The notes under the pieces are model-generated. The model did not search any database. It saw only the letters and a list, made by a program, of their open reading frames with translations, and had not been told where the DNA came from. From positions 1,950,142 through 2,014,141 of the forward strand of contig SIJG01000016.1 in the NCBI GenBank assembly GCA_023374025.1: a stretch of 64,000 nt of DNA. Reading direction: 5' to 3'. Made by a program: the position numbers and the translations under genes. The stretch is from Heterodera schachtii (Eukaryota > Nematoda > Chromadorea > Rhabditida > Heteroderidae). Every line of letters starts with the position of its first letter. Position 1 is the first letter of the stretch. Shown piece by piece: positions 47,201 through 59,600 of the stretch.

Positions 47201-49920
47201 ATTTAAAAATTATTAATCTCTAACCGTCTGGCCTCTCTCTCCGCCTCGCGTTGTGTGTATTCCGCCGATGGGCTCGCCCAAGTGCGTCCGGCAGCCGTTG
47301 CGGCGCACCGTTCGTATTGATCTTGTACGTCCTGACGACGACGTGAAACCAATCGTTCTGACATGTACAGAGGATTTTTTGCAATCTTTTCCAAAATTTG
47401 GCACCTGTTCTCTGCCGCCACATTTCTGAAACACGTTCATCCAATGCGTCAATTTGGCAAATCTGAAATGGATATTGAGAATGATAATCAAAATTTATTT
47501 AAGAGAGAATTTATAATTCATGTTTCCGATATTTGAAAACCACATATTTTGACTATTTTAAGGACCTATGATAAATTTTTTTGTGGTCCTTTAAAAACGA
47601 TTTTATATAAAATTCTTATTAATTAACTTTCAAATAAAAGCTATATTTTTAAGAAATTTTTTTAGAAACCTAATAACAATTGCCAAAATTAAAAAATAAC
47701 CATGATTTATTTTCTCTAATGTGATACTTAGCAAATGAAATGTTTATTGCGCCACCTTTTCATTCAGACAATCTAGCAAATCTCGTATATACAACCGCGT
47801 CTCTTGGAACATTCGAAATTTGAGCTCCAATTGGGGCATTCCTTGTTCAAACTGAAATAAAAGGAAGACGTTTTTTGCAACTGAAGCCAATAAACAAAGA
47901 ATTCTAAAATATTCGCAAATCCATTTTAACCAAATGACTGTCACAATGGGGAGACCAAAGGGGTAAACTCGAAAATGCAGTTGTACCCCATATTTTTCAC
48001 TTTCGCTTTTTTATTTACTTTATGAATGAGTTCAGTATTTTCCGTCATTTGGCTGCGAATTTTGGTCAAAGTTTCGTCGTTGGCACTCCGTTGCTCCTTT
48101 TTGTCGGCCAATCTTTGGCGAATTGTGCCGAGAATGTCGTCCACCGATACGACTTTAGCAGAACGGCCGTTCCTCAATTCTTAAAGAGTCATTTGATTTG
48201 TTTGTTTCTGTTTCCGCTTCTGTTTAACACCTGGCGGTAGTGCATTTACGCCTCGTGCATTTTGCTGTTGGTCCATCGCCAGTATGTCCACTTCGATGTC
48301 CATGTCCGCCTCACCAGAGTCGAGCATATTGAGGGGACGTCCCCGGTAACTTAGGGAAGTGGCGTTCAACTGCTCTTGCATTTGCATGACCTATCGGTTA
48401 GTTTTTTTTTAATAAAAATCTTTTTGTTTTCCCGTAGGTGCCAACCTTGTGCGAGCTGACCCCCTTGCGAATCTGTTCGCGTTCCCACCGTTGCAATGCG
48501 TCGTCCTCTTCCTCTTCGTCCTCGCCATTTCCGTTGTTGTACTGCTCCAACTTTTGCTGCCGTCCTGTCGCTGCCTTTCCATTGTACCTCCCTCTGACAG
48601 TTTCTCCCATTCGGCTCTTGCTTTTCGCCCCTTCTTCCATAGCCTCGTCCTCCTCGCTGCTGCCCTGTTCCATTGCCAAAAAATGGGCCTGCTCTTCACG
48701 CCGTATGTCCTCCTCACTTTGCAACAATTGTTTGGCAGAGTAAAAACTAAGTGACAAGAACAAAGTTCAAAAAATGCAGAAAATGGTGAAGCAGAAAAAT
48801 TCTCCAAATTCCATTTCTTTTCAACCTGCCCATCTCCTCCTCGTCCGACATGTCATTTTCGTCTTCGCGCACAAGTCGTGCCCGTTCCCCAGATGGTCTG
48901 CCACTTTTCAGACTAATGGTGTCATCCAAAGGGATGTAGTCTTGGGAAGCGGGCAATCCGCCCTAAACCACACCTTTGAAATGACAAATTTTTCTCCTCC
49001 CAATTTCGAACCTGTCTCATCATTTCTCGTTTTTTGCGCGCTTCATACACTGCTTTCGCGTCCGGAATATCGGCCATTGTCGGCGGAAATGCGGCACGAA
49101 CAGTCGCCCCATTGTCATCGGTCTGCATGTACTAATTTTTTCAAAGCCAAACGACAAGTTTTTGCGGGGAGGGGGGGGGGGGTAACTCACTTTTTCTCCC
49201 ATTGGTTCTCTGAATTTGGGTTGCTGTTTGCCGTCATGTTGTTGCTGAGAATCCTCCATTTTCCCTTGGTTCGGCTTGTCCCATTCGCTAGAGGGCAGCA
49301 CTTCTTGTTTGACCTGCAAAAAACGGTGTAAATATTTATTTAAATGCTTCCGAATTTGGCTTGGTTTAAACCTGTTTCTGTGCTTCGTTTGTATCCGCCG
49401 TTTGCTCTTCGTCCGCCACCGTTTTCTGTTTGCGTCTCGCCGCTTTCTCAACGCTGCGCCTACGCGCGGCGGCGGCAGAGGAGTGACCGCTCGCAGTGTG
49501 CCGCTTCAGTTTGAAATGAGTGACGTCGTCCCCTTAAGCAATGAATGCAGCGCTCCATCGAGCGCGGCACATAGAAATTTGAAAAACCACGTAACTATGT
49601 GTTTTCAAAACTTCCACGGATACCCCTTTTACATTTCCATTAGTATAATAATTATCGCTTTGCTCCTCACCCTCTCTCTCGTCAAAACTCAGTCCCACGG
49701 GACGTGCTGCGGTCGTCGTCATTTGACCTTCGCCATGTTGTTGGCTTTCAGCGCCAATGTTTGGTTGTTGTTGTTGTTGGTCATCGTCCATCTCATCAGC
49801 CCAGGTGGAGGGAGATCGCCTTGGCCCACTGTTGTTCTCCTCTCCTTCAGAGTCATCCGCGCGACGCCGAATGTTGCGTACATCGGCGCCAACTTTCTTG
49901 CTTTTCGGCTTCCGAAACAT
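44229..49920 (-). CDS. PAXBP1: PAXBP1/GCFC-family spliceosome-associated protein
   Basis: The start MFRKPKSKKVGADVRNIRRR (ATG 49920) is the family's N-terminus. A poly-Gln stretch and acidic/Ser segments follow, then IPDAKAVYEARKKREMMRQ (about 49065-49010), DYIPLDDTISLKSGRPSGER and LVREDENDMSDEEEMGRLKR (about 48940-48830), all matching PAXBP1. Coiled-coil exons at 48750-47760 are followed by EGLSSDDEETTSQEVFYREK (about 46850). The GCFC domain has MHRMPWYRALLMAGLDNSGL, HPSLVSLIPSVVEKIVFPKI (about 45560-45450), EQWDPLSLHESSNLAQLLRS, ASVLQGIGDLFVDTNDEFCQ (about 46195) and the end QSQRFIDLLAVKEQAEE. PAXBP1/GCFC proteins bind splicing or chromatin partners in the nucleus. The exact exon order in the 45-47 kb region was not fully resolved. 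One intron carries a foldback element. It is divergent from PSME4. Confidence 0.85.
46234..46610. mobile_element. Foldback MITE with GTCGTTTCCCCC tips, in a PAXBP1 intron
   Basis: ATGTAAATC flanks both ends (46225-46233 and 46611-46619), a perfect 9-bp duplication. Each tip holds three copies of GTCGTTTCCCCCC-like units in inverted orientation (left about 46242-46285, right about 46553-46600). The right end reads GGGTGCACTTC when complemented. The AT-rich interior is itself almost fully palindromic (CTTGAAATTTTCGTACTAAG pairs with its mirror), so the single strand could form one long hairpin. Confidence 0.85.
49161..49182. repeat. G homopolymer tract in a PAXBP1 intron
   Basis: GGGGAGGGGGGGGGGGG on the + strand; it lies just inside a 5' splice site of the minus-strand gene (GTGAGTTACCCC...). 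Confidence 0.8.
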
Positions 49921-50210
49921 TTGAAATGCTAAATTTTTTTCATAAATTTATTAAAACGGGTACTCTTGTACCTCTCTGTTTCGCTGCAAAATGTCAATAA
50001 ATGTATTACCACAACATTACACCATACTTTTAAAAAATAAATTTTAAAATTTTAATATTCACTGTTTTTGTATTGGGAGAAGGCCAAAATGGAAACGCTA
50101 TGTAAAAACGCAAAGTTCTCATCATTTGAGCAGTTTAATTGTCATCATTTTCGCATCCGTTCCGTCGGCAAAAAGCAAATTAGCAGTCATAATTCTCCAT
50201 TTGTCAAATT

Positions 50211-50348
50211 ATGGTGGCTGTGTTTCTACTAGCCCTATTTCTTTTGGCCTGCGCTTTAACTGATCCTATAGAATGGCAAGGCTTTATCATTGACAAATTC
50301 GGACACAGAAAGAGCGAACCCTTGGCATTGAATGCGGATTTGTCCTGA
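50211..50348 (+). CDS. Small secreted peptide ORF, 45 aa
   Basis: ATG 50211 to TGA 50348, uninterrupted. The first 17 residues form a strong signal peptide (MVAVFLLALFLLACALTD). The 27-residue remainder (PIEWQGFIIDKFGHRKS and a short tail) is hydrophilic with no cysteine and a dibasic HRK site. It lies between the divergent starts of PAXBP1 and PSME4. It could be a small secreted peptide gene or the first exon of a gene whose remainder I cannot see. A chance signal-like ORF is the alternative. Confidence 0.4.
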   Translation: MVAVFLLALFLLACALTDPIEWQGFIIDKFGHRKSEPLALNADLS

Positions 50349-50695
50349 CGATAACAACATATACAACAAAAGCTATTATGTTAACGAATCTATCTATGAA
50401 AAACGGAAACCGACTCATATTCACAACATATTTTGCACAAAAATTCAATTGGATGCATAAACTAAACTAGAGAGCTCAATGTTAGCAAGTTTGCCGGATT
50501 TGGTTAGTTTTAAAGACATTGTTGATCTGCGAACGTACGTACCGCGCCCTCACCTTCCCCCCCCCCCCCCCCCCCCCCCTCCGCCTCCACTCGATCCCTT
50601 CCACCCCTCATCTACATTCATTTTCAAGATCTTATTTTCAATTCAACCAATTTGTTTTTGCGATAAAAGCAAAAAGTGGTTTTGATTAAATTATA
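50349..50695. other. Upstream region of PSME4 with a long C tract
   Basis: Contains a run of about 20 C residues (about 50559-50579) followed by CCGCCTCCACTCGATCCC, then AT-rich sequence up to the PSME4 start. No coding signal. Confidence 0.6.
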
Positions 50696-53600
50696 ATGGC
50701 GGCCGAAATTGACAACGAATCCGACGCAGAACAGGATCATGGTTTGTAGGGGAATTTGAAGTGATTGGGAAATGAAAATATCAGCAATTTGAAGAAAGCG
50801 TTTACATTTTAAATGGTTTAAAATGCAAAAAATGGGTTTTTCCTTAAAATGAACAAAAATGCAAATTGTTCTTTTTCAGTGGGTACCAATGCCTTCCAGC
50901 GAACAGTTTGGCAGCATCGGTAACCAATTCATTTACTTTTCAAGTCTGATTTCCATTTAAGTTTTCTGCCGTATTTCACTGAGCTTGAGGAAGAAGCCAA
51001 CTCCCATTTCTGCCAAATCAAAAGGTTTTGGATGCGTTTGGTTGGGCAATAGTTTCTCATTAAAAAAATAAAAGGATCACTTGAAACCAAGGGGCACTTT
51101 GGTAAGATGATTGTATATTCGAACTCTTCATGGATTTTATTTAGAAATTAATGTCAAAAATTTTGCTTTAAAAATATTTTTAAATTTTTTTAATAATTAT
51201 ATTTTTACATACATATGACCGACCACCTTTCTTATAATAACTCATTTAATTTTTTGAATTTGATCATATTATGGTCAAGCTCTAATTGTAGACAAACATT
51301 AATTTCAGTAAATTATAATTTCAAATGATTTATTCTTATAGAAATAAAAATATTTTTTCTTAATTTTTTGATTTTATTTTATAAAAATAAAAGAAGTAAA
51401 AATAAATGAGAATTTTTGGCACGTCATTTCTCGGCACATAGGCTAATTCCGCTGCTAGAAAAAACTTTTTGTAATACAACCCAGGGATGGTCTACACACT
51501 TATAAAGTTTCATTAAAAAAATTCCACCATCGCTTCAAATCTCTCTTTTGTAAATGTAAAAGTGTCTCAATTATGGTGCTTTTCCTTTCCAGTGGCATTG
51601 CCCATTCCGTGCTTTGCCGTGACCATCGCTATTCTTTGGCGGTGTGGGGCCAGGAGCTGACGCGGTTCCTCAATTACAACTCACTTAGATTTTCCGTAAG
51701 AATTTTAATTAACTGACACTCATTTTTATTTGCCTTTTATAAAATTTGGCATGGAAAAACGGGCCACATAACTTAAATACGCCCTTTTCAGAAAGTCGAC
51801 CACATCGCTTTGGTGAAGCTGTTTTACGGACTGTTGAACAAGGATCTCGAATACAGAACAGTGCAAGCAGTCGGCAGTGTGCTGATGCAACTTTTTTCGT
51901 CTGTTTTCATTTTTAATAATATTTTGTATTTTTTTAATTTAATTTTATCATTAATAAAATTATTTTCGATTTGGGAATGGCTTGCAAATTGTGGCCTTTT
52001 CAGTCGGAAGTCATTGATGTCCCGCGAGGATTTGGTCTTGGATTGGCGCCCTCTTTATGAGCTCTACACTGAGGTGAGGTGCCCGAAAGTATAAAAATTC
52101 TGTATTTATAATAATTTTTCAGATTGCGTTCAAAAATCTCGAAGAAGACGGTCTCATGTTGTTGCCCAAGGACTTCAAGAAGGGTCTTGGTCAGCTGATC
52201 GTCGAGTGCAGTCACTTCTTTGACCCTTCCGTTTCACAATTGATTTTGGACGAGGTTTTGTGTTTTGCCAGCTTTTAATTTCCCTTTAAAATTTGTTTAT
52301 ATTTATTTAGGCCAGGCCTTTTTTCTGCCCAATGGACGACAGTTTTCTTCGGGGCCTGAACATTTTGTGCATCTTTTTGCCAACTTCGCTCAGTCCAGCG
52401 GAACATGACGAATTTGGCGCGAAACTTTGGGTGGACGAATTGTGGTTTTGGCTGTGCAGCCCAGGCATGGAAGTGAAGGCGTGCGAGAAAATTCTTTACA
52501 TTTTTGCCCGGTAAAAATGGGGCATTTCTAAATGGACAATTCCGCTTAATTAATTATTAATTAATTAATTATTTCAGCTTGGCCAAAGACTGTCCCGGCT
52601 ACTTCGACTTCTCCGCACACTCTGACCATCTGTTCACTGTGCTTCCTTTCCTCTCTCAAGCTCGAGATTGGCGTTGATCGCGTGGTGGCGTTGTCGAGCG
52701 CCGATTTGGTCCCGTCACTGACTCAAATATTTGTCAATACTTTTGGCCTCAGCGGAAACAGGTGGAATTTTAAACTTTGTTTTTTGAAACAATAAAGCTT
52801 TTGTGCCATTGGGCTACCGCTTTTCAGAATCCAAGCGCACTTTGACCGACTGTTCAGCTCAGTTCGCCACTTTTTCCATCCGTCAAACTTTGGCACACAC
52901 ACCTCGTCATTGTTGACATTTATGCTCAAACTGTGCACTGCGTTTCTGCATCGTGTTGGACGCGAACGATACCATAAGCGACGCTATCGACAAGAGGTGG
53001 GAAGAGAAGAAGCAAAGATTTCCGGTAAATTGACCACCAAAATACTCATTTTCAGGTGCCTGAACATATGTACTTGACCGATCAGCACATCGATGCATTT
53101 GTCAACTCAATTCTCCCATGCCTTGAATATGCTGCCTTTTCTAAGGTGCATTTTTCGGTCACACGATTACGGCTTATTCGTCTTTTTTAAATAAACATTG
53201 CAACAAATTTTAAGAAAATTAAACAAATTGTAAGAAAATTAAACTGAGAAAGTTAATCATCTTAGAAAAAATAAATTAAAATTTTTTTTTGTAATTTTAT
53301 GGTGAAGTATAGTAAACTGCAACAGATCTTTTTCTCGAAGTTCATTGTTTCCCAGTAAACCCCGCAAAATTTGCTAATTAATGTTTAATTATGAATGTTT
53401 TGGCTTAGGCCAGGAGTGAATTGGTGCCGTCCATCATCCGGACGTTGGCCTTTCTTTCGCCTGGGCTCATCATTCCGTTTGTCCTTGACATTGTCTACCC
53501 GGCACTTCAAACTCAATTGGAGCCGCACCGTTTGACCCAATCTCTACACATTCTCGCAGTCATCTGGTGATCAACATAAAAATCCAAGAAAAATAAGAAT

Positions 53601-56600
53601 TTTCGAAAAATTTATCGTGAATTACTATATAAATTTTTCAAAAATTAAAAGAAATAATTGATATTTTTTCGAAACTTCTCTTGAAATTTTCTTATTATAA
53701 AAACTTTCGGGGGAAGCGAGCTGCTCCTATATAATAATACGATTTTTTTCTCTCCTGACAATAAGTTTAAATTCCCCTCAAAAGTGTTCCGCTGGTGCGC
53801 GACGACCCCCGCAAAAGTGGAGGGCAGCGATTGCCAATCAAAAGTGTCGAGGACATGGACGCGCACCTCAAATCCTATCGACGGCATGCCATCATCATTC
53901 TGAACAACATTCTGCCGGGCATTGATGTCAACGACATTGTGAAGTCTTCGTTGGTATTTCAGGTATAAATTGTATTTTTTGTCACTGATTTTCAATTATT
54001 CCCCTCACCACAGATTTGTGTCATTTTGCTGATGCTAATTCCGATCGACGACTGTTCTCAGGAGAGACTGACCCGAGAAGACCTGACGGAAGAAGAGAAG
54101 GAATTGTGCAGCGAAACAGCCTCATTTGACTGTTTTATTAACCAATTAATGGAAAAGTAAGCGACACATTCCCACCCAAATTGCTTTTACTTTTTGCAAT
54201 TTTTAATGGGAATTAATCGTATTTTTCCATGTGATTTGCCTCTGTCAAAGGGTCTTCGGAATGATCGAAATGTTGGGCAGTTCGGCGCCGACTGATCGCC
54301 ATTCACTCACCAAAAACGACCTTCGCTCGGCCGGTTCACTGGAGGAAAAAGTGATCCAACAGGGCACAGTGTCCGTCTTCTGCACTTTGCTTAGCAATTG
54401 CAGTGCTCCGTTTTTTCAAGTGCGTTTATTTAATTTTCCCAATGATTTTGCATCGGCGCGAGTCGAGGAAAACTCAGCTGAAGGGACAATTTGGAAAATA
54501 ATTTAAAAAATGGAAAAATAATAAATTAAAAATAATTTTCTTTAAATATAAATATTATTATTTTTCAATTTAACAGTTGTTTTTCATTGTCAGAAATTTT
54601 CTCATAAATTTTCATTTATTAATTTTGAAAAGAATAAACTTTTATTTATATTAAAATATTATTAAATATTAATTTCTGATAGTTTAAATTTATTTGTAAA
54701 TTAAATATTATTTTTAAAATAATAATTTTCGGAAAATTAAAATGAGCCGATTTGTCCCATCAGCTTAACTGTCCTCAGCTGATTAGTCCAGAAGCCTGCA
54801 CGGACATTTTAAATTAAAATAATTTTTTTAAATTTAATTTCAGCAAATTTCCGACCGATTTTTTGCCTTTGTAAATGAACACGCATTCAACTCCAGGCCT
54901 GGTAAATTTATTTTATATTTGTTTTATGTTCTACCTTTCTTGTTTTTTTTAGCTTTGGATACAGTTACAAAGATGGCCACTTCTCTCGTGCAAGTGAGTT
55001 TAATTTAAGAAGTGCCTTCTAAAAGTTGGTTTGTGCTTCTTTTCAGTACCATCCATCCGTTGAATTCCCCCGTCTTTTCAATCTTTCCATTGAGAAATTT
55101 GACAAGCATTTTGATGGTAAGAAATAGAAAAAAGTCATTATTGAATTCGAAGATTCATTCGTTAATTGAAGAAAGTCATTTGGCGGATGAGGATGTTGAT
55201 TATGTGCTCATTTGGTGGATGTCTTTTGCCGCTGCCGTTGTCCACGAAGTGCCGGGCGAGTTTTTGGTGCCAGCATCGTGATGCTATCGACAAATTCATC
55301 GCAAAGATTGTCAAATTCAAATCAACCAAAATGATCAAAGTGGGTGGAAGCTGAGTTGATTTGGGGGACGGAGCAAAATCTCGCCGCCGAAATCTCGCCG
55401 CAGAAATTTCAAAAAAAAAAATTTTCAAACAAATTTTTCAAGGAAAAAATTCTTAGAAATTTTTTTTATAAAATTTAAATAAAAACTATTTGCTAAGTTT
55501 TTTTTTGAAATTTTTCGAAAAAACAGTAAATTTTCATAAAATCAAAAAAATTGCTGAAAAATTTTCAACAATTTTTTTCTTTAAATTCTTATAAAAAAAA
55601 TTTTCTAAGAATCTTTTCCTTGAAAAATTTCTAAGTTTGATTTTTTTTTTTTTGAAATTTTCTGCGGCGAGTTTTCGGCGGCGAGATTTTGGGGTGCATC
55701 CTTGATTTGTTCCAATGTAATTTGCATAATTTGGACAAGGGATTACCGCCCATTTTGTGATTAATCTCCGAGATGGATTGGAAATGGCTTTTCCATATTT
55801 AAGTTCGAATGTAATCTTTTGTCTTAAGGTCGCGGCTGAATTTGTGCAATACGTTCTCTTCGCACTTTGTTCTGTACACCCGAAACTGAAGTCTTACCAT
55901 TCGCGTTCCTTCGGGAAAGACCATTTGTCCATTCGAGTAAAGCAGTGAAATTCTTTTTTTAATCAGTATTTACATAAAACATTCTTTTGTTTAGCATTGG
56001 GCAATGCCCGTGGACCGCAACAATTGGCAAATGGATTGGCATTTGCCTACCGATGCCGAAGTCGACTTTGCCCAATCTCTGGTGGACACTTACATTTTCG
56101 AGTCGTTGGAACGCCTTGTCGACAACGATGGAACTGCTGGGCTTAAACAGACTGACGACAAACAATTGCTGAACAAACTGACAATTGCGTTCAAATGTTT
56201 CGAGGGTTGTTCCGCGCTTTGTCCTTTGTTCGACGAATCCGAAGAAATTGTCCAATTGAGTCAAATGACACTGCCAAATGTGAAGATTGGTGAGATGATT
56301 GCCAATTGGTTAATTTGGTTTAATTATCTCAATTTGCAGCTTTTACTTCTGTTCCTGCCCATGTCAAGAGTAATATTTATATATTTTAAAATAATTATTA
56401 TTTTATTATTCTTTTACAGGATTGGTTTACAATAATGGTTCTAATCTTCGACAAAAACTGTTCACTTTGGTCAATGCGGTGGGCACTCATTTGCTGACCG
56501 AACGGGAGAACGACTCACGGTCAATCATCGCTTTGTTGAACATCCTTTCCTCACTGATCTTTAGTCGTGGGGTTGAACAGGTAAACACTAATTATAATAT

Positions 56601-59600
56601 TCGTATTAATCCTTTATTTATCTATTTAAGAATAAAAATAATTAAAAATATTTTGACTTTTAGCGCTCTTCTCAAGCGCAAGTGAACGCCTTCAACATGA
56701 CGAAGCAAATCTTCAACGATCCTTTGCGAGGCCAGAAAGAGGCAATCGAAGCGATTGTGGACGGCACTCTGATCACAATGCATATGGTATGCCAAAATTT
56801 CGATATTTTTAATTTATTCGTCATTACTGTTATCAATCCCTGTCCTCTTTTAGAAGCGGGCCCAGGCCAAAGCCTACGCGTCGATCACCGGCACTCATAT
56901 CGCGGCGATCAAATTGCTTTTGCGCTTTTCCACTTCGTTGTTCGCCAATGTTCGGATTGCGGCACAAAAAGTGTTGGATCCGATCTTTGCCACATTTCGC
57001 TACAGTTATAAGGTCGTTTGGTCTTTTGATTGAATATTATTATTTAATCCTTTCTTTTTCTTTTCAGTCAATTGTTGACGAAATTCTTTCAATTTTGGGA
57101 AAGCCAAATTCACACGACCAATTAAAGGTGCAATTAAACAATTCAATCAGCAGAAAATAAGCCATTTTCAGGGTGCTCTTTACGTGCTGACCAATGGCAA
57201 AGAGCAGTCGCTTCTGCTAAGACAAGATTGGGCCGTTCTGTTGCAGTTTTGGCCTGCATGTAAAAGCATTTAAAACATTTTGAATTTTATGCTTTTTCAA
57301 TTTGAGTGTGTTTGGTTGACAATTCCGAGAACAAACAGAGCATCATTCAACTCACGGATTTGGCCCGTGATCTCATTGTTTCCAACTTCTCATCTTTCCA
57401 AATTGAATATTTTGTTCGTTTTTTGCTGATTTTTCTGAATTTATTTGTATATTTTAGCTTCCCGACTCCGTTATGCCTTTGGCTGAACATTTGCTGTCCG
57501 ATTACCCCGGCATTTGTCATAAACCGGCGTGGCCATTGCCCGACAAACAAAAATTGGCGGAATTTCGGGAAAGGGAAGCGGAGACATGCGGACGAAATCG
57601 CGAGTCAGTGATCAAATCACTAACAATAAGCTTGATTATTTGGGTTCAAAAAATTTACTTTCATTTGAATCGCAAACATTCAGAAATTTTCTTGCCTTGG
57701 CCGAGAAATTGCTGACAATCGCAAAAGACGAGAATTTGCACTGGCGCCAGGTCGACTTTGCCGAAACGCTTCTCTCATTGTTGCTTCGGAAGGACTGCGA
57801 CTTGCCGGAGGGTAATAATTAGTGGTAATTACCAGTAGAAAGCGAAGGAGGAATTAAAAAACCCAATTTACGTACGGTTTTATCATGCACCCATTAAATG
57901 CCAATAATCTATTAATTAGACCAAAAAATTGGCCTGTATTTATTTTTAAATTGTTGGTAGAGCCTCCCAACTTATAGTTTTTCGTTCTGTTGAACGCTCA
58001 TCATTCCTCTTATTACTGTTTCAGGTGTTGTGCTGCACTTCTTCAAGCTGCTCACTTCTGACATCATAAACACTCGCAAAATTGCGTCCGTTTGATCCAT
58101 TCACATTGTCAAACAATTAATTTATTGTTGCTATTTAGCATTGGCTTCTGTAGTTCATGGTTGAAAATACACAGGCAAAAGGCGGTTAAGGAGGACGTCG
58201 TTATTCCGGTCGGTTGGTGGAAAAGTTGAAAAATGATATTTAAAATTGATTTTGTCTGTCTTTTATAGGATTGCCAACCGCAAAATGGGCCCGGAGCGCA
58301 ATGGCCAATTACTTTCGGCATCCGTAGCGACAACAAATTCCTTCTTTACGACGCAGCAAATGCACCCTCCGATGCCAACAAATGGGACAGTGCCAAATTC
58401 CACTCGAATGTCCACCTGGGCTTTTACACTTGGCCACGCAAATTCCGCGTGTATGCGCCACCGAGTGAACAGAAATGGGTGAGTTTTCGTTAATCAGCCA
58501 ATTTTTATGATTTTCTAAATTTATTAATCTTTTTCAGGCAAATCGCAACTCTTCTGAACTAACGCCAATTGTAAATTAATGTCAATTAAATTTATTTATG
58601 TGCACAAATTTTAAGGAGCAAGCGATTGTTGCGGTGTTCAAAGACAGCAAATTCATGGAAAGATTTTTGACCTTTTTCTCTCTGGAGGAAAAAGTGAGTG
58701 GACTTTTTCCAATTCAAAGTGTTTATCCCTTTTTCTTTTCTCTTTACAGAAAGGAAGCGAAAAAGTGAGTAATAATGGAGAAATTGGAATGTTTTATTAT
58801 TTTGTAAATTGTCATTTTTTAATTAAATATTTTGAAATATTTTAATTGTCAATTTTATTTTTTTAATTTATTTTTTGTAGTTCGATCCTGTCAACATGTC
58901 ATTGTTTTATGTGAGTTTATGATGAGTGATTAATTGCTCTAAAATTAAAAGCTTTTCCTTTTCTAGCGCATTTTCCGCAGCTTCAATGACATTCTCCTCC
59001 CGGAATTCCTCGAAATGCTCGACAAATTACTTGACATCGGACACGTAAATAGCAAAATTATTTATTTAGAAATATTTTTGATTTATTTAAAATTAATAAA
59101 GGAATCGCATCACCGTTTGGCTTCCGAATTGGTCACCGGAATGGTCAGCGGGTCGAAGCTGTGGCAGTACGCAAAAGTCAAGAAGGTGCAGGAGCGGCTG
59201 GAGCAACGGTTGACCGACACTTTTTTGGGCCTTACGGAAGAAGTCGAAAAGAATTGGGGCACGGCGTTGGCCACAATTGTATTCATCATCATTTTGTCAG
59301 TTTAATCATTAGTAATTATTCATCGTTTAGTTCGGTGCGTGTGAGCCGCGCGTCACTAATTGGCTTATCCAAATGCTTTTCGGACTCGCAAAGCGACCCA
59401 CAGAAATAAGCACACAAATAAAAACGTAATTGAATGCTTTTCTCACAAATTCCACCCTCATTTTTAACATTTAATTTATGTTTAGGCGTTTGTATTTGCT
59501 ACAATCGGGCCTTAACCAGGTGCGGTAAAAAAAGGACATTGTTTCATTTTAAATATGCCATTGTATTTTATATTCAGTATGAATGGCGAATTCCGAACGA

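Noticed and set aside
48438..48754. Ser/Pro-rich plus-strand ORFs of about 100 codons
   Set aside because: They are antisense shadows of the acidic and basic coiled-coil exon of PAXBP1.
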